NCBI RefSeq assembly: GCF_014197265.1 | Contig: NZ_JACIFH010000001.1 | Span: 2,914,001-2,978,000, forward strand | Reading direction: 5' to 3' | DNA length: 64,000 nt | From: Microbacterium invictum | GTDB taxonomy: Bacteria > Actinomycetota > Actinomycetes > Actinomycetales > Microbacteriaceae | Shown: piece after piece, positions 27,682 through 36,513 of the stretch | How positions within the stretch are numbered: the stretch's first letter is position 1 | Layout of the letters: each line of letters opens with the position of its first letter | Made by a program: the position numbers and the translations under genes | The notes under the pieces: model-generated | Seen by the model: the letters and a program-made list of their open reading frames with translations, nothing else | What the model was told of the DNA's origin: nothing | The model's database searches: none

Positions 27682-28988
27682 GCGGTCGCCCCCGTGCCGG
27701 CCGCGGCGCCGGCGCGCCGCGACCCGGTCCTCGGAGCACCGGCGGCGGCGCCGGCCAGCAACGGCAGCCGCACGCGCACGAGGAATCCGCCGCGCTCACG
27801 GGACCCGACCTCGATCGTGCCGCCCGACGCCGCAGCGCGCTCTCGCATGCCGACCAGTCCGAGCCCTGCCCGCCCGGCGATCGGTACGCGCCCGGTGTTG
27901 GTGATCTCGAGCTCGATCGCTTCGTCCGTGTAGCGCAGTCGCACATCGGCGGTAGCGCCCGGGCCGCCGTGCCGGCGGGCGTTCGTGAGCGACTCCTGCG
28001 CGATGCGGTAGAGATTCGCCTGCACCAGCTCGGTCACCGGGACGGGTTCGCCTACGACGGTCAGTGTCGTGGGCAGACCGTTCTCGCCGGCGTGCGCGAC
28101 GAGCTCGGGCAGTGCGGACAGGTGCAGGGTGGAGCCGCCCGGCGCGTCTGCGTCAGGAGTGCGCAGGGTCTCGAGCAGCTGGCGCAGCTCGGTGAGCGCC
28201 GAGCGCGCCGACTCCTCTACGACGGTCAGCGCCGCCTTCGCCGCCACCGGATCACGATCGACCACGGTGCGCGCCGCTCCGGCCTGCACACCCATCGCCG
28301 AGACGTGATGGGCGACGACATCGTGCAGTTCGCGCGCGATGCGCACGCGGTCGAGTGCGACGGCCTGCGCGGCGGTGAGCTCGCGCTCGCGCTCGAGCTC
28401 GGCGGTGCGCTCCTCGAGGGCCATCCGCTCCTGCGCCTGTGCGTAGGCGCGCTCGCCGAAGAAGTATGCGCCGCCGAAGAACGCCGCGTTGATGAGGAAC
28501 TGGATCAGGACGAACGCCGCGAAGGGCGAGAACAGTCCGGCGTGCGAGAACGTGCTCTCGTCCGGGGTGGTCGCCGCCTGGAACGTGGTCACGAGCAGCC
28601 AGCCGAACATGCCGGCGATCACGGCCACGCGCACGATGGTAGCCCGGCGCCGGTCGTCGACCCATGCGCCGACGGTGTACATCGCGATGAACACCACGAC
28701 GTTGCAGACGTAGAGGTCGGGGATCCGCAAAGTCACGGCGGCGAAGAACACCACCGAGACCACCACGAGCACGATCTCGGGGTAGCGACGCCTGACGGCG
28801 ATGGGCGCCGCAAGGGCGACGCTGTAGACGAGGCCCCAGGCGAGGTCGGCCGACTCTTCGCCGTAGACCCCGGCGATGCTGCCCAGCGTGGTGCTGAGGA
28901 TCGCCGCGACGCACAGGGCCGCGGCGAGCACGTAGTCGCGGCGCAGCGCGGCCGCGGACGGACGGCGACGCGGGATCGGCATACTCAT
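27678..28988 (-). CDS. Sensor histidine kinase (NarX/DesK-type HisKA_3)
   Basis: A 436-residue membrane kinase. Five or six N-terminal hydrophobic segments (about 18-185) carry hardly any periplasmic loop, so it may sense a membrane state or membrane-bound ligand. A coiled coil (185-210) leads to the HisKA_3 dimerisation box RIARELHDVVAHHVS with His222 as phospho-acceptor. The ATPase domain ends with the G-x-G segment AGLGLVGMRERAAASGG. TAGCGT lies 6 nt before the ATG. It is translated just ahead of its response regulator, with a GTGA overlap. Confidence 0.92.
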   Translation of the reverse strand: MSMPIPRRRPSAAALRRDYVLAAALCVAAILSTTLGSIAGVYGEESADLAWGLVYSVALAAPIAVRRRYPEIVLVVVSVVFFAAVTLRIPDLYVCNVVVFIAMYTVGAWVDDRRRATIVRVAVIAGMFGWLLVTTFQAATTPDESTFSHAGLFSPFAAFVLIQFLINAAFFGGAYFFGERAYAQAQERMALEERTAELERERELTAAQAVALDRVRIARELHDVVAHHVSAMGVQAGAARTVVDRDPVAAKAALTVVEESARSALTELRQLLETLRTPDADAPGGSTLHLSALPELVAHAGENGLPTTLTVVGEPVPVTELVQANLYRIAQESLTNARRHGGPGATADVRLRYTDEAIELEITNTGRVPIAGRAGLGLVGMRERAAASGGTIEVGSRERGGFLVRVRLPLLAGAAAGAPRTGSRRAGAAAGTGATA

Positions 28989-29077
28989 GTCTCAACGCTA
29001 GGCCGCCGGTGGGAGGGGCGGCATCCATCGCGCGGGGGAGTTCCGCCACAGAGCGATCGGATACTCACGCCTGAGTA

Positions 29078-29112
29078 CTTGCTATTGACAAGCACGCTTG
29101 CTTTTTGCAAGC
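29078..29112 (+). promoter_or_regulatory. Promoter with two overlapping CTTGC/GCAAG dyads
   Basis: CTTG-N7-CAAG (29078-29092) is followed by GCTTGC-TTTTT-GCAAGC (29096-29112, perfect 6-bp arms). TTGACA at 29085-29090 is a good -35 box and lies between the arms of the first dyad. Both dyads share the same half-site, so a dimeric regulator, probably the HxlR protein encoded downstream, could occupy the promoter. Confidence 0.6.
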
Positions 29113-29157
29113 TGGACGTACCGGGATGATCCCGCGATCCATGCGAAGGAGCATGAC

Positions 29158-29589
29158 ATGACGCACATCTTCGTGAACGTGCCCACCAGCGACCTCGAGC
29201 GCAGCAAGGCGTTTTACACGGCCCTCGGGTGCGACATCAATCCGCTGTTCACAGACGAGAACGCGGCCTGCATCGTCTGGGACGAGAACATCTTCTTCAT
29301 GGTGCTCACCAAGGAGTACTTCGCCACCTTCACCGACAAGCAGATCGTCGACCCCACCACCCACGCCCAGGTGCTCATCGCGATCGGCCGAGACTCACGC
29401 GAGCACGTCGACAGCACGATCGCCGCGGGCCTGGCCGCCGGCGGCAGCGAGCCCACTGAACCGCAGGACCTCGGGTTCATGTACTCCCGTGACCTCGACG
29501 ACCCCGACGGCAACGGCATCGAGTTCGTCTACATGGAGCCGCAGGCAGCCGAAGAGGGGCCGGAGGCCTATCTGACCGGCCTGGCCTAG
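29158..29589 (+). CDS. VOC-family protein (glyoxalase/bleomycin-resistance fold)
   Basis: A 143-residue protein of the vicinal-oxygen-chelate fold. The first half has FVNVPTSDLERSKAFYTALG, the betaalphabetabetabeta entry, and the second half ends DLDDPDGNGIEFVYM, where the glutamate is the usual C-terminal metal ligand. The first metal ligand, often His near residue 3, is also present (MTHIFV), so a metal site is possible. AAGGAG lies 6 nt before the ATG. It is the first gene of a VOC-HxlR pair with 2 nt between genes. The role is unknown; VOC genes beside HxlR regulators are common in electrophile or redox responses. Confidence 0.85.
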   Translation: MTHIFVNVPTSDLERSKAFYTALGCDINPLFTDENAACIVWDENIFFMVLTKEYFATFTDKQIVDPTTHAQVLIAIGRDSREHVDSTIAAGLAAGGSEPTEPQDLGFMYSRDLDDPDGNGIEFVYMEPQAAEEGPEAYLTGLA

Positions 29590-29591
29590 CG

Positions 29592-30296
29592 GTGGCGGCG
29601 CGCAGCTACGGCCAATACTGCGGTGTCACCACCGCCGTCGAGCTGATCGGCGAACGGTGGGCGCTGCTCATCGTCCGCGATCTGCTCGTCGGGCCGCGAC
29701 GGTACACCGACCTCAAGCAGGGCCTGCCGAGAATCCCGACGAACATCCTGTCGACGCGTCTCAAGGAGCTGCAGGCCGGCGGAGTGGTGCGACGCGTGCC
29801 GCGGCGCAACTGCGGACTGGTGTACGAGCTGACCGCCTACGGCCGCGAGCTCGAGCCGATCGTCCTCGCGGTCGGCCGCTGGGGCTTCCGGTCGATGGGC
29901 GAGCCCGCCGCAGACGACGTCGTGACCGGCGACTCGCTGACCATGGCGCTGCGCACGGCTTTTCAGATGGATGCCGCGGCCGCGCACCCCGAGACCGTCT
30001 ACGACGTGCACGTGGGAGACGTGGCATTGCGTGCCTTCGCGGGACCGCAGGGCCTGCGTGTCGTGCAGCTCGCTCCGCCCGCCCCACCGGTCGGGGGCGT
30101 GCTGCCCACCGGTGAGCCCGATCTGTCCATCGCGGCAGGCCCCGGCATCCGGCACCTCATCTCGGGCGAGCTCGCACCGCAGGCAGCCGTCGACGACGGC
30201 GTCGTGCACGTCATCGCCGGTGACACGACACTGCTCGAGCGGTTCGCGGCCACCTTCCACATCGATGCGGCGGCCACCTCGACGCTCGCCGTCTGA
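29592..30296 (+). CDS. HxlR-family regulator with C-terminal sterol-carrier-like domain
   Basis: A 234-residue regulator. Residues 8-100 are an HxlR winged helix (LIGERWALLIVRDLLVGPRR, then FxDLKxGLPRIPTNILSTRL type recognition helix). The remaining 130 residues form a small alpha/beta domain resembling the SCP2-like extension seen in some actinobacterial HxlR proteins; it may bind a hydrophobic ligand. The single cysteine near residue 10 (GQYCGV) is a candidate redox switch, as in related sensors. The GTG start lies 2 nt after the VOC gene stop. It probably controls its own operon through the CTTGC/GCAAG dyads. Confidence 0.87.
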   Translation: MAARSYGQYCGVTTAVELIGERWALLIVRDLLVGPRRYTDLKQGLPRIPTNILSTRLKELQAGGVVRRVPRRNCGLVYELTAYGRELEPIVLAVGRWGFRSMGEPAADDVVTGDSLTMALRTAFQMDAAAAHPETVYDVHVGDVALRAFAGPQGLRVVQLAPPAPPVGGVLPTGEPDLSIAAGPGIRHLISGELAPQAAVDDGVVHVIAGDTTLLERFAATFHIDAAATSTLAV

Positions 30297-30346
30297 TCCG
30301 GACCCGCGGATGCCACGGCATCCACATCCACGAAACGGAGACGATC

Positions 30347-30961
30347 ATGACCGGTCGCATCATCATCGACCTGTTCACCACCGTCGACGGCGTCGCCCAG
30401 GCGCCCGGTGGCGCCGACGAAGACCGCGAAGGCGGCTTCGAGTTCGGCGGCTGGCAGGCGCCGTTCGCCGACCGGACCAGCAGCGACCTGATCAGCGGAG
30501 GCATCGCCCGGATGGACGCCCTGCTGCTCGGGCGCCGCACCTACGACAACTTCGCGGGCTATTGGCCGCACCAGAGGGGCACGATCGCCGAGGTGCTCAA
30601 CCGGGTGCCCAAATACGTCGCCACGCGCGGCACGCTGTCGCCCGAGTGGACCGGCACCACGCAGCTGGGGCTGGACCTGGCCGCCGAGATCGCCGCGCTG
30701 CGCGAGCGACACGGCGAGACCCACGTCATCGGCAGCGTCGACTTGGTGCAGTCGCTGCTGGCCGATGACCTGTACGACGAGCTGAAACTCTGGATCTATC
30801 CGGTCGTGCTCGGTCAGGGCAAGAAGGTGTTCCCCGACGGGGCGGCGCCCACCACGTTGCGGCTGGTGGCACCGGCGGTCACGACCGAGAACGGGCTGAT
30901 CCTGCTCCGCTACGCGCCGGCCGGGCCGGTCGTGGCGGGGAAGATGGCGCCCGAGGGCTGA
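30347..30961 (+). CDS. RibD C-terminal/dihydrofolate-reductase-like protein
   Basis: A 204-residue NADPH-dependent reductase-fold protein. It opens with IIIDLFTTVDGVAQAPGG, has LLLGRRTYDNFAGYWP, and ends with the VIGSVDLVQSLLADDLYDEL and PVVLGQGKKVF blocks that define the family. Most homologues are of unknown substrate and are not part of riboflavin synthesis; the deaminase domain of RibD is absent. CGGAGA precedes the ATG. It follows the HxlR gene by 50 nt and is likely in the same regulon. Confidence 0.88.
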   Translation: MTGRIIIDLFTTVDGVAQAPGGADEDREGGFEFGGWQAPFADRTSSDLISGGIARMDALLLGRRTYDNFAGYWPHQRGTIAEVLNRVPKYVATRGTLSPEWTGTTQLGLDLAAEIAALRERHGETHVIGSVDLVQSLLADDLYDELKLWIYPVVLGQGKKVFPDGAAPTTLRLVAPAVTTENGLILLRYAPAGPVVAGKMAPEG

Positions 30962-30985
30962 GGGGCGCCCCGCTTGCAATGTACG

Positions 30986-31053
30986 TGCGCAGTATTGCGC
31001 GATCTTCGCATCGAGAACGCCTGATCGATGCGAAGATGGCGCGATTCTGCGGA
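30986..31053. repeat. Large near-perfect hairpin between convergent genes
   Basis: Two 29-nt arms (30986-31014 and 31025-31053) are inverted repeats with only a few mismatches and a 10-nt loop. The inner 12 bp, ATCTTCGCATCGA against TCGATGCGAAGAT, is perfect. It lies between the RibD-like gene and xthA, which converge. It could end transcription from both sides, but no T tract follows, so a REP-like intergenic element is equally possible. Confidence 0.7.
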
Positions 31054-31076
31054 CTTGGTGACCCGGCCGTGCTCGG

Positions 31077-31919
31077 CTAGCCGAAGATCATGGGCAGGTC
31101 GTCCTCGTCGGCGCTGCCGAGGTCGAGGTCGACGACGATGGGAACGTGGTCGCTGGGCGCCTCGCCCTTGCGCTCGTTGCGGTGGATCGCGGCGCCGGTG
31201 ACCGCGTCGGCGAACGCCTGCGAGCCGAGGATGAAGTCGATGCGCATGCCCTCGTTGCGGGGGAAGCGCAGCTGCTTGTAGTCCCAGTATGTGAAGCCCG
31301 TGGGAATGAGCGGGCGGACGGTGTCGGACAGGCCGGCATCCAGCAGCGCCTGGAACGCGGCCCGCTCGGGCGGCGACACGTGCGTCGAGACGCCTTCGAC
31401 GACCGCCGGGTCGCCGTTGTCGGCGTCGGTGGGCGCGATGTTGAAGTCGCCGGTCAGCGACAGCGGCAGCCCGGGATCGCGCGTCAGAGTGTCACGGGTG
31501 TACTGGCGGAGGGCGTCGAGCCAGTGCAGCTTGTAGGCGTAGTGCGGGTCGCCGAGCGCCCGGCCGTTGGGCACATACAAGCTCCACGCGCGCACCCCGC
31601 CCACGGTCGCGCCGATCGCGCGCGCCTCCTGCGGTGCGTCGGGGCCCTCGTGTCCCTTGAGGAACCCGGGCATGCCGGGAAAGCCGACCTCGAGGTCTTC
31701 GATCGGCTCACGGCTGGCGATCGCGACGCCGTTCCACTGGTTCAGGCCGTGCGCCTCGACGTGGTAGCCGGCCTCCTCGAACTGGGCGTACGGAAACTGT
31801 TCGGGCTTGCACTTGATCTCCTGCATCAGCAGCACGTCGACGCTCTCGCGCACGGCGAATTCGACGGTGCGCACGACGCGCGCGCGGATCGAGTTGACGT
31901 TCCAAGTGGCAAGACGCAT
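31077..31919 (-). CDS. xthA: Exodeoxyribonuclease III
   Basis: A 280-residue Mg-dependent AP endonuclease and 3'-5' exonuclease for base-excision repair. Motifs in order are RLATWNVNSIRAR (N-terminal Asn), LLMQEIKC (metal-binding Glu), YVPNGRALGDPHYAYK (catalytic Tyr region), LTGDFNIAP (Asp and Asn), RIDFILGS, and SDHVPIVVDL (the catalytic Asp-His pair). The ATG at 31919 is preceded 7 nt upstream by TAGGCT, so it is leaderless; upstream in-frame codons lack support. It is divergent from the toxin-antitoxin pair. Confidence 0.95.
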   Translation of the reverse strand: MRLATWNVNSIRARVVRTVEFAVRESVDVLLMQEIKCKPEQFPYAQFEEAGYHVEAHGLNQWNGVAIASREPIEDLEVGFPGMPGFLKGHEGPDAPQEARAIGATVGGVRAWSLYVPNGRALGDPHYAYKLHWLDALRQYTRDTLTRDPGLPLSLTGDFNIAPTDADNGDPAVVEGVSTHVSPPERAAFQALLDAGLSDTVRPLIPTGFTYWDYKQLRFPRNEGMRIDFILGSQAFADAVTGAAIHRNERKGEAPSDHVPIVVDLDLGSADEDDLPMIFG

Positions 31920-31975
31920 GGCATCCAGCCTAGAACCGGCACCCGACACCGCTGCGCTGCCGGTGCCCCGGAGTT

Positions 31976-32007
31976 CGGTAGCATTCATGTTGCTACCGGA
32001 GTAGCAT
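31976..32007 (+). promoter_or_regulatory. Toxin-antitoxin operator overlapping the promoter
   Basis: CGGTAGCA (31976-31983) and TGCTACCG (31991-31998) are perfect arms with a 7-nt spacer. A third half-site, GTAGCA, follows at 32001-32006 and overlaps the -10 box TAGCAT (32002-32007), 6 nt before the antitoxin start. Ribbon-helix-helix antitoxins bind such repeated half-sites and repress their own operon. Confidence 0.72.
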
Positions 32008-32013
32008 AACCGT

Positions 32014-32241
32014 ATGGCCTACACGAAAGTCAGCCTCAGCCTCAGCGAGAAGGACGTCGCGTTCCTCGACGGCGAGGCGCTCGAGGGTCGCTTCCCGACG
32101 CGCTCGGCTGCGGTACAGGAGGCGGTGCGACTGCTGCGCGAGAGCCGACTGGCCGACGCCTACGCCGAGGCGTACGGCGAGTGGAACGACGACGCCGACG
32201 TGACGGCGTGGGATGCCACTGCGGCGGACGGCATAGCGTGA
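32014..32241 (+). CDS. Ribbon-helix-helix antitoxin
   Basis: A 75-residue antitoxin. Residues 1-45 form a ribbon-helix-helix DNA-binding domain (YTKVSLSLSEKDVAFLDGEA as strand and first helix, then RSAAVQEAVRLL). The acidic C-terminal tail (AYGEWNDDADVTAWD) is the part expected to wrap and block the toxin. The TAGCAT -10 box lies 6 nt before the ATG (leaderless), overlapping the operator. The stop codon overlaps the toxin GTG start by 4 nt, as usual in type II modules. Confidence 0.9.
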   Translation: MAYTKVSLSLSEKDVAFLDGEALEGRFPTRSAAVQEAVRLLRESRLADAYAEAYGEWNDDADVTAWDATAADGIA

Positions 32242-32603
32242 CCGCGGCGATCGCGTTGCTTCGCCGGGGCCAGATCGTGCTGGCCGACCTCGATCCGGCC
32301 GCAGGGCGCGAAGCGGCCAAGACGCGCCCGGTCGTGATCGTGAGCAACAACACCGCCAACGCCGCCGCGATCCGTTCGGGCGGGGTGGTCACCGTCGTGC
32401 CCGTGACCTCGAACACGTCGCGGGTCTTCGACTTCCAGGTGCTGCTGCCCGCCGGCGAGAGCGGGCTGCCCCGCGACGCCAAGGCGCAGGCCGAACAGGT
32501 GCGGGCGATCTCGGTCTCGCGGATCAGTGCGATCGCCGGATGGGTGCCCGCCGAGCAGCTCGGCGCGCTCGACGAAGCGCTCCGCCTTCACCTCGCACTC
32601 TGA
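32238..32603 (+). CDS. mazF: MazF/PemK-type mRNA interferase toxin
   Basis: A 121-residue endoribonuclease toxin. LRRGQIVLADLDPAAGREAA, then KTRPVVIVSNN is the family signature: the arginine after the first strand and the R-P-V-V-I-V strand. VVTVVPVTSNT carries the conserved threonine, and QVRAISVSRI lies near the C terminus. It should cleave RNA at a short sequence when freed from the antitoxin. The GTG at 32238 overlaps the antitoxin stop (GTGA), fixing the start and coupling translation. It converges on pntB. Confidence 0.93.
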   Translation: MTAAIALLRRGQIVLADLDPAAGREAAKTRPVVIVSNNTANAAAIRSGGVVTVVPVTSNTSRVFDFQVLLPAGESGLPRDAKAQAEQVRAISVSRISAIAGWVPAEQLGALDEALRLHLAL

Positions 32604-32621
32604 GCCGCGCGGTGCCGCCGG

Positions 32622-34025
32622 TCACAGCTCCCGCAGGATGTCCTCCACCCGCTCCTTCGCGTCGCCGAACAGCATGTGCGCGTTGTCGCGGAAGAACAGC
32701 GGGTTCTGCACGCCCGCGTACCCTGAGGCCATCGACCGCTTGAAGACGATGACGCTCTCGGCCTCCCACACGCGCAGCACCGGCATCCCCGCGATCGGCG
32801 AGCCCGGGTCCTCCGCCGCGGCGGGATTGACGGTGTCGTTCGCGCCGATCACGAGCACGACCGACGTGCGGGCGAAGTCGTCGTTGATCTCGTCGAGCTC
32901 GAGCACGATGTCGTACGGCACCTTGGCCTCGGCCAGCAGCACGTTCATGTGACCGGGCAGGCGCCCGGCGACGGGGTGGATGCCGAAGCGCACCTCGACG
33001 CCCTTCGCCCGCAGCTTCTCGGTGAGCTCGGCCACCGGGTACTGCGCCTGGGCGACGGCCATGCCGTACCCGGGGGTGATGATCACCGATGAGGCGGATG
33101 CCAGCATGTCGGCCACGCTGGCCGCGTCGATCTCGTGGTGCTCGCCGTGGTCGGTGTCGTCGCCCTTGGGCGCCTCGATGCCGAACCCGCCTGCGATGAC
33201 GGAGATGAACGACCGGTTCATGGCCTTGCACATGATGTACGACAGATACGCACCGGACGATCCGACGAGCGCGCCCGTGACGATCAGCAGATCGTTGTTC
33301 AGCAGGAAGCCCGCGGCGGCTGCCGCCCAGCCGGAGTAGCTGTTGAGCATCGAGACGACGACGGGCATGTCGCCGCCGCCGATCGAGGCGACCAGGTGCC
33401 AGCCCAGCGCGAGGGCCAGCACGGTCACGGCGATCAGCAGAGGCAGTACCGGAGTGATCACGTACCAGACCGTCAGCGCGACGAACACGACGAGGGCCCC
33501 GAGGTTGAGCAGGTTCTTGCCGGGCAGCATGAGCGGCTTCGAGCTGACGCGACCCGACAGCTTCAGGAACGCGACGATGGACCCCGTGAAGGTGACGCCG
33601 CCGATGAACACCCCGATGAAGACCTCGGCGTGGTGGATGTCGGCCAGCGCACCGGTCAGGCCGGTGTCGTAGAGCGCGCCGTTCCAGCCGACGAGCACGG
33701 CCGCGAGCCCGACGAACGAGTGGAGCAGGGCGATCAGCTCCGGCATCCCGGTCATCTCGACGACCCGTGCCCGCCACAGCCCGATGGTCGCGCCGATGAC
33801 GACGGCGACGACCAGCAGGATCAGCCCGAGCGTGCCGGCGGGCTCGCCCCAGGCGCCGGCGGCGGTGAGCGCGACGGTGGCGACGAGGGCGATGGTCATG
33901 CCGGCGATGCCGTAGGCGACGCCCCGACGGGAGGTCTCGTGCTTGCTGAGCCCGGCGAGACTCAGGACGAAGAGAAGGGCGGCGACGATATATGCCGCTC
34001 CGGCGATGGATGCCGCGACGCTCAC
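32622..34025 (-). CDS. pntB: NAD(P) transhydrogenase beta subunit
   Basis: A 467-residue inner-membrane protein. About nine transmembrane helices (10-260) make the proton channel half (dII), with [16 protein letters not shown] typical of PntB. The C-terminal 190 residues form the NADP(H)-binding dIII domain ([18 protein letters not shown], then [20 protein letters not shown], and the [16 protein letters not shown] block). With PntA it couples hydride transfer from NADH to NADP with proton flow. The GTG start overlaps the pntA stop codon by 4 nt. Confidence 0.95.
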   Translation of the reverse strand: MSVAASIAGAAYIVAALLFVLSLAGLSKHETSRRGVAYGIAGMTIALVATVALTAAGAWGEPAGTLGLILLVVAVVIGATIGLWRARVVEMTGMPELIALLHSFVGLAAVLVGWNGALYDTGLTGALADIHHAEVFIGVFIGGVTFTGSIVAFLKLSGRVSSKPLMLPGKNLLNLGALVVFVALTVWYVITPVLPLLIAVTVLALALGWHLVASIGGGDMPVVVSMLNSYSGWAAAAAGFLLNNDLLIVTGALVGSSGAYLSYIMCKAMNRSFISVIAGGFGIEAPKGDDTDHGEHHEIDAASVADMLASASSVIITPGYGMAVAQAQYPVAELTEKLRAKGVEVRFGIHPVAGRLPGHMNVLLAEAKVPYDIVLELDEINDDFARTSVVLVIGANDTVNPAAAEDPGSPIAGMPVLRVWEAESVIVFKRSMASGYAGVQNPLFFRDNAHMLFGDAKERVEDILREL

Positions 34026-35566
34026 TTGTCGGCCCCCTTCTGGAACATGGCGAGCATGCGCCGGGTGACGGCGAACCCTCCGAAGACGTTGATGCTGGCG
34101 ACGAGCACCGCGACGGCGGCGAGCACCTGGACGACGAGGTTGTCGACGGTGATCTGCACCATCGCCCCGACGACGATGATGCCGCTGATGGCATTGGTCA
34201 CGCTCATGAGCGGCGTGTGCAGGGCGTGGGCGACCTTGCCGATGACGTAGAACCCGATGATGACCGACAGGGTCAGCACGAGGAAGTGCTGCGGCAGCGG
34301 CGCCGGGGCCACCGCGCACACCGCGAACAGCACGGCGATGCCCGCGACGATCAGTGCGGTCTTGCGTCCGGACGACATGGCCGGCTTCGGCTTGGGCGGT
34401 TCGGGCGGTGGCGCGGCGACCCGCGGCGCGGCCGACACCTGCACCGGCGGAGGCGGCCAGGTGACCGCGCCGGTCTGCACGACGGTGACCGCACGCTGCA
34501 CGACGTCGTCGAAGTCGACGGTGAGCTGCCCGTCCTTGCCGGGGGTCAGCAGGGTGAGCAGGCTCAGCAGGTTCGTGCCGTACAGCTGCGATGCCTGCTG
34601 GGGAAGGCGGCCGGCGAGGTCCGAGTACCCGAGGATCACGACACCGCCGTCCGTGACGATGCGCTGACCGTTGACCGACCCCTCGACGTTGCCGCCCTGG
34701 CTCGCGGCCATGTCGACGATGACGCTGCCCGGCTTCATGGCGGCGATGTCGGTCGCGGTGATCAGGCGCGGGGCAGCGCGCCCCGGGATCAGCGCGGTCG
34801 TGATGATGATGTCGACGTCGGCCGCCTGCTCGGAGTACAGCTCGGCGGCGCGGCGGTCGTATGCCTCGCTCGTGGCCTTCGCGTAGCCGTCGGCCGAGAC
34901 CTCCTTCTGCTCGTCCGGGACGATGACCTCGAGATACTCGCCGCCGATGGAGCGCACCTGGTCGGCGACCTCGGGGCGCGGGTCGGTGGCGCGCACGATC
35001 GCGCCGAGGCTCGATGCTGCGCCGATCGCGGCGAGCCCGGCCACACCGGCGCCGGCGACGAGCACCTTGGCGGGCGGCACCTTGCCGGCGGCGGTGACCT
35101 GCCCGGTGAAGAAGCGGCCGAACTCGTGGGCGGCCTCGACGACGGCGCGATACCCCGAGATGTTCGCCATCGAGCTGAGCACGTCCATCGACTGAGCCCG
35201 CGATATGCGCGGGACGGCATCCATCGCCAGGGCGGTGACCCCGCGGGCGGCCAGTGCCTCGAGCAGGTCGGGGCGCAGCGCGGGGCTGAGCAGGGCGATG
35301 AGCGTGGTCCCCGGCTGCAGGAGGGCGATCTCGCCGGGCTCGGGCGCGTTGATCTTGAGCACGACGGGGGCGGCCCACGCCTTCTCCCGATCCGTGATCG
35401 TCGCGCCGGCGGTGACATACGCGGCATCCGGGAACGACGATGCGTCACCCGCGCCGGACTCGACCACGACCTCGTAGCCGAGGGCGCGGATCTTGGCGAC
35501 GGTGACGGGGGATGCCGCGACCCGGCGCTCGCCGGGACGTTCGGCGACGATGCCGATCTGGGACAT
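34022..35566 (-). CDS. pntA: NAD(P) transhydrogenase alpha subunit, fused form
   Basis: A 514-residue protein. Residues 1-370 form the NAD(H)-binding dI domain, with the alanine-dehydrogenase-like N terminus ([18 protein letters not shown]) and the dinucleotide fold [21 protein letters not shown] Pro/Ala-rich linker (about 375-410) joins it to four C-terminal transmembrane helices (dII alpha part). Some bacteria split these as PntAA and PntAB; here they are one chain, as in E. coli. GAGGAG lies 5 nt before the ATG at 35566. Confidence 0.95.
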   Translation of the reverse strand: MSQIGIVAERPGERRVAASPVTVAKIRALGYEVVVESGAGDASSFPDAAYVTAGATITDREKAWAAPVVLKINAPEPGEIALLQPGTTLIALLSPALRPDLLEALAARGVTALAMDAVPRISRAQSMDVLSSMANISGYRAVVEAAHEFGRFFTGQVTAAGKVPPAKVLVAGAGVAGLAAIGAASSLGAIVRATDPRPEVADQVRSIGGEYLEVIVPDEQKEVSADGYAKATSEAYDRRAAELYSEQAADVDIIITTALIPGRAAPRLITATDIAAMKPGSVIVDMAASQGGNVEGSVNGQRIVTDGGVVILGYSDLAGRLPQQASQLYGTNLLSLLTLLTPGKDGQLTVDFDDVVQRAVTVVQTGAVTWPPPPVQVSAAPRVAAPPPEPPKPKPAMSSGRKTALIVAGIAVLFAVCAVAPAPLPQHFLVLTLSVIIGFYVIGKVAHALHTPLMSVTNAISGIIVVGAMVQITVDNLVVQVLAAVAVLVASINVFGGFAVTRRMLAMFQKGADK

Positions 35567-35753
35567 GGGGCTCCTCGGGGTCGTGCGGCGGGCTGGCTCG
35601 GGTGAAGCCATGATGGACCGACTTCCGACTCTAGGAAGCCAGTCAAGGCCCTGTCACGATGATTGCGCGACAAGAATCGCCAGACTTTCGAATTCGAGAC
35701 GATGTGGACCGATGCCGGGGTCGCGACATCGGCGACGTCCGTAGACTCGAGGC

Positions 35754-36332
35754 ATGACCGTCGCCTCCACGCCCGCACTCGAAGCCGACCGCCAGAACCT
35801 CATCGCGCTGATCGGCGACGAAGCGGTGTTCCACGGCGATTTCACGCTCTCCTCCGGTGCGCAGGCGACCTACTACGTCGACATGCGCAAGCTGACGCTC
35901 GACCACCGGGCAGCACCGGCGATCGGCCGGATCATGCTCGACCTGATCGACGGCATCGACGGCATCGTGGCCGTCGGCGGCCTGACGCTGGGCGCCGACC
36001 CGATCGCGAACGCCGTCATGCACGAGTCGGCCCGCACCGACCGGCCCCTCGACGCGTTCGTCGTGCGCAAGGAGCCGAAGGACCACGGTCGCGGCCGGCA
36101 GATCGAGGGCGCCGACATCGTGGGCAAGCGCGTCATCGTGGTCGAAGACACCTCGACGACCGGGCAGTCGGCGCTGAAGGCGGTCGAGGCGCTGCGCCGC
36201 GAGGGCGCCGAGCCGGTCGCCGTCGCCGTGATCGTCGACCGCAAGACCGGCGCCCAGGCTGCGGTCGAAGCCGCCGGCCTGCAGTGGCTGGCCGCGATCG
36301 ACCTCGACGACCTGGGCCTGTCGCCCCAGTAG
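35754..36332 (+). CDS. pyrE: Orotate phosphoribosyltransferase
   Basis: A 192-residue enzyme that makes orotidine 5'-phosphate from orotate and PRPP in pyrimidine synthesis. LSSGAQATYYVDMRKLTLD is the orotate-side segment, VAVGGLTLGADPIANAV the central sheet, FVVRKEPKDHGRGRQIEG the flexible loop and VIVVEDTSTTGQSALKAV the PRPP-binding motif. The TAGACT -10 box lies 6 nt before the ATG, which fixes the start. It is not beside other pyr genes, as is common in actinobacteria. Confidence 0.95.
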   Translation: MTVASTPALEADRQNLIALIGDEAVFHGDFTLSSGAQATYYVDMRKLTLDHRAAPAIGRIMLDLIDGIDGIVAVGGLTLGADPIANAVMHESARTDRPLDAFVVRKEPKDHGRGRQIEGADIVGKRVIVVEDTSTTGQSALKAVEALRREGAEPVAVAVIVDRKTGAQAAVEAAGLQWLAAIDLDDLGLSPQ

Positions 36333-36483
36333 GCACGACTGCCGTCGAGCGCGTACCGCACGCGTCGAGCGCGTATCGACCTCCGGCGTGATGTCGTGGG
36401 CATGGGAACCATGGCCGTGAGCTACTTCGGCGGACTTGCGTTCTTCTGACGCGGGCCTGGCACGACTGCCGCGACCTTGCGGT

Positions 36484-36497
36484 CGGGAACGTTTTCA
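36484..36497 (+). promoter_or_regulatory. LacI-type operator before the lacI-family gene
   Basis: CGGGAACGTTTTCA fits the LacI-family operator pattern with a central AACGTT. The same 13-mer GGGAACGTTTTCA occurs before the transporter operon at 37609-37621. It lies about 17 nt before the probable start codon, within the promoter, so the regulator should repress itself. Confidence 0.75.
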
Positions 36498-36513
36498 TGT
36501 CATGCTCCCCCCG

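Noticed and set aside
32238..32603. The MazF pair was considered as part of a larger defence island.
   Set aside because: Neighbours are xthA, pntAB and pyrE; no restriction, phage or mobile genes nearby.
36401..36448. A 15-codon frame (MGTMAVSYFGGLAFF) between pyrE and the LacI-family gene, a possible leader peptide.
   Set aside because: No ribosome binding site, no attenuator-like structure and no amino-acid biosynthesis context.
36333..36470. Short direct repeats GTCGAGCGCGTA (twice) and GGCACGACTGCCG (twice) in the pyrE-lacI spacer.
   Set aside because: Short, GC-rich and without symmetry or spacing that suggests a binding array.
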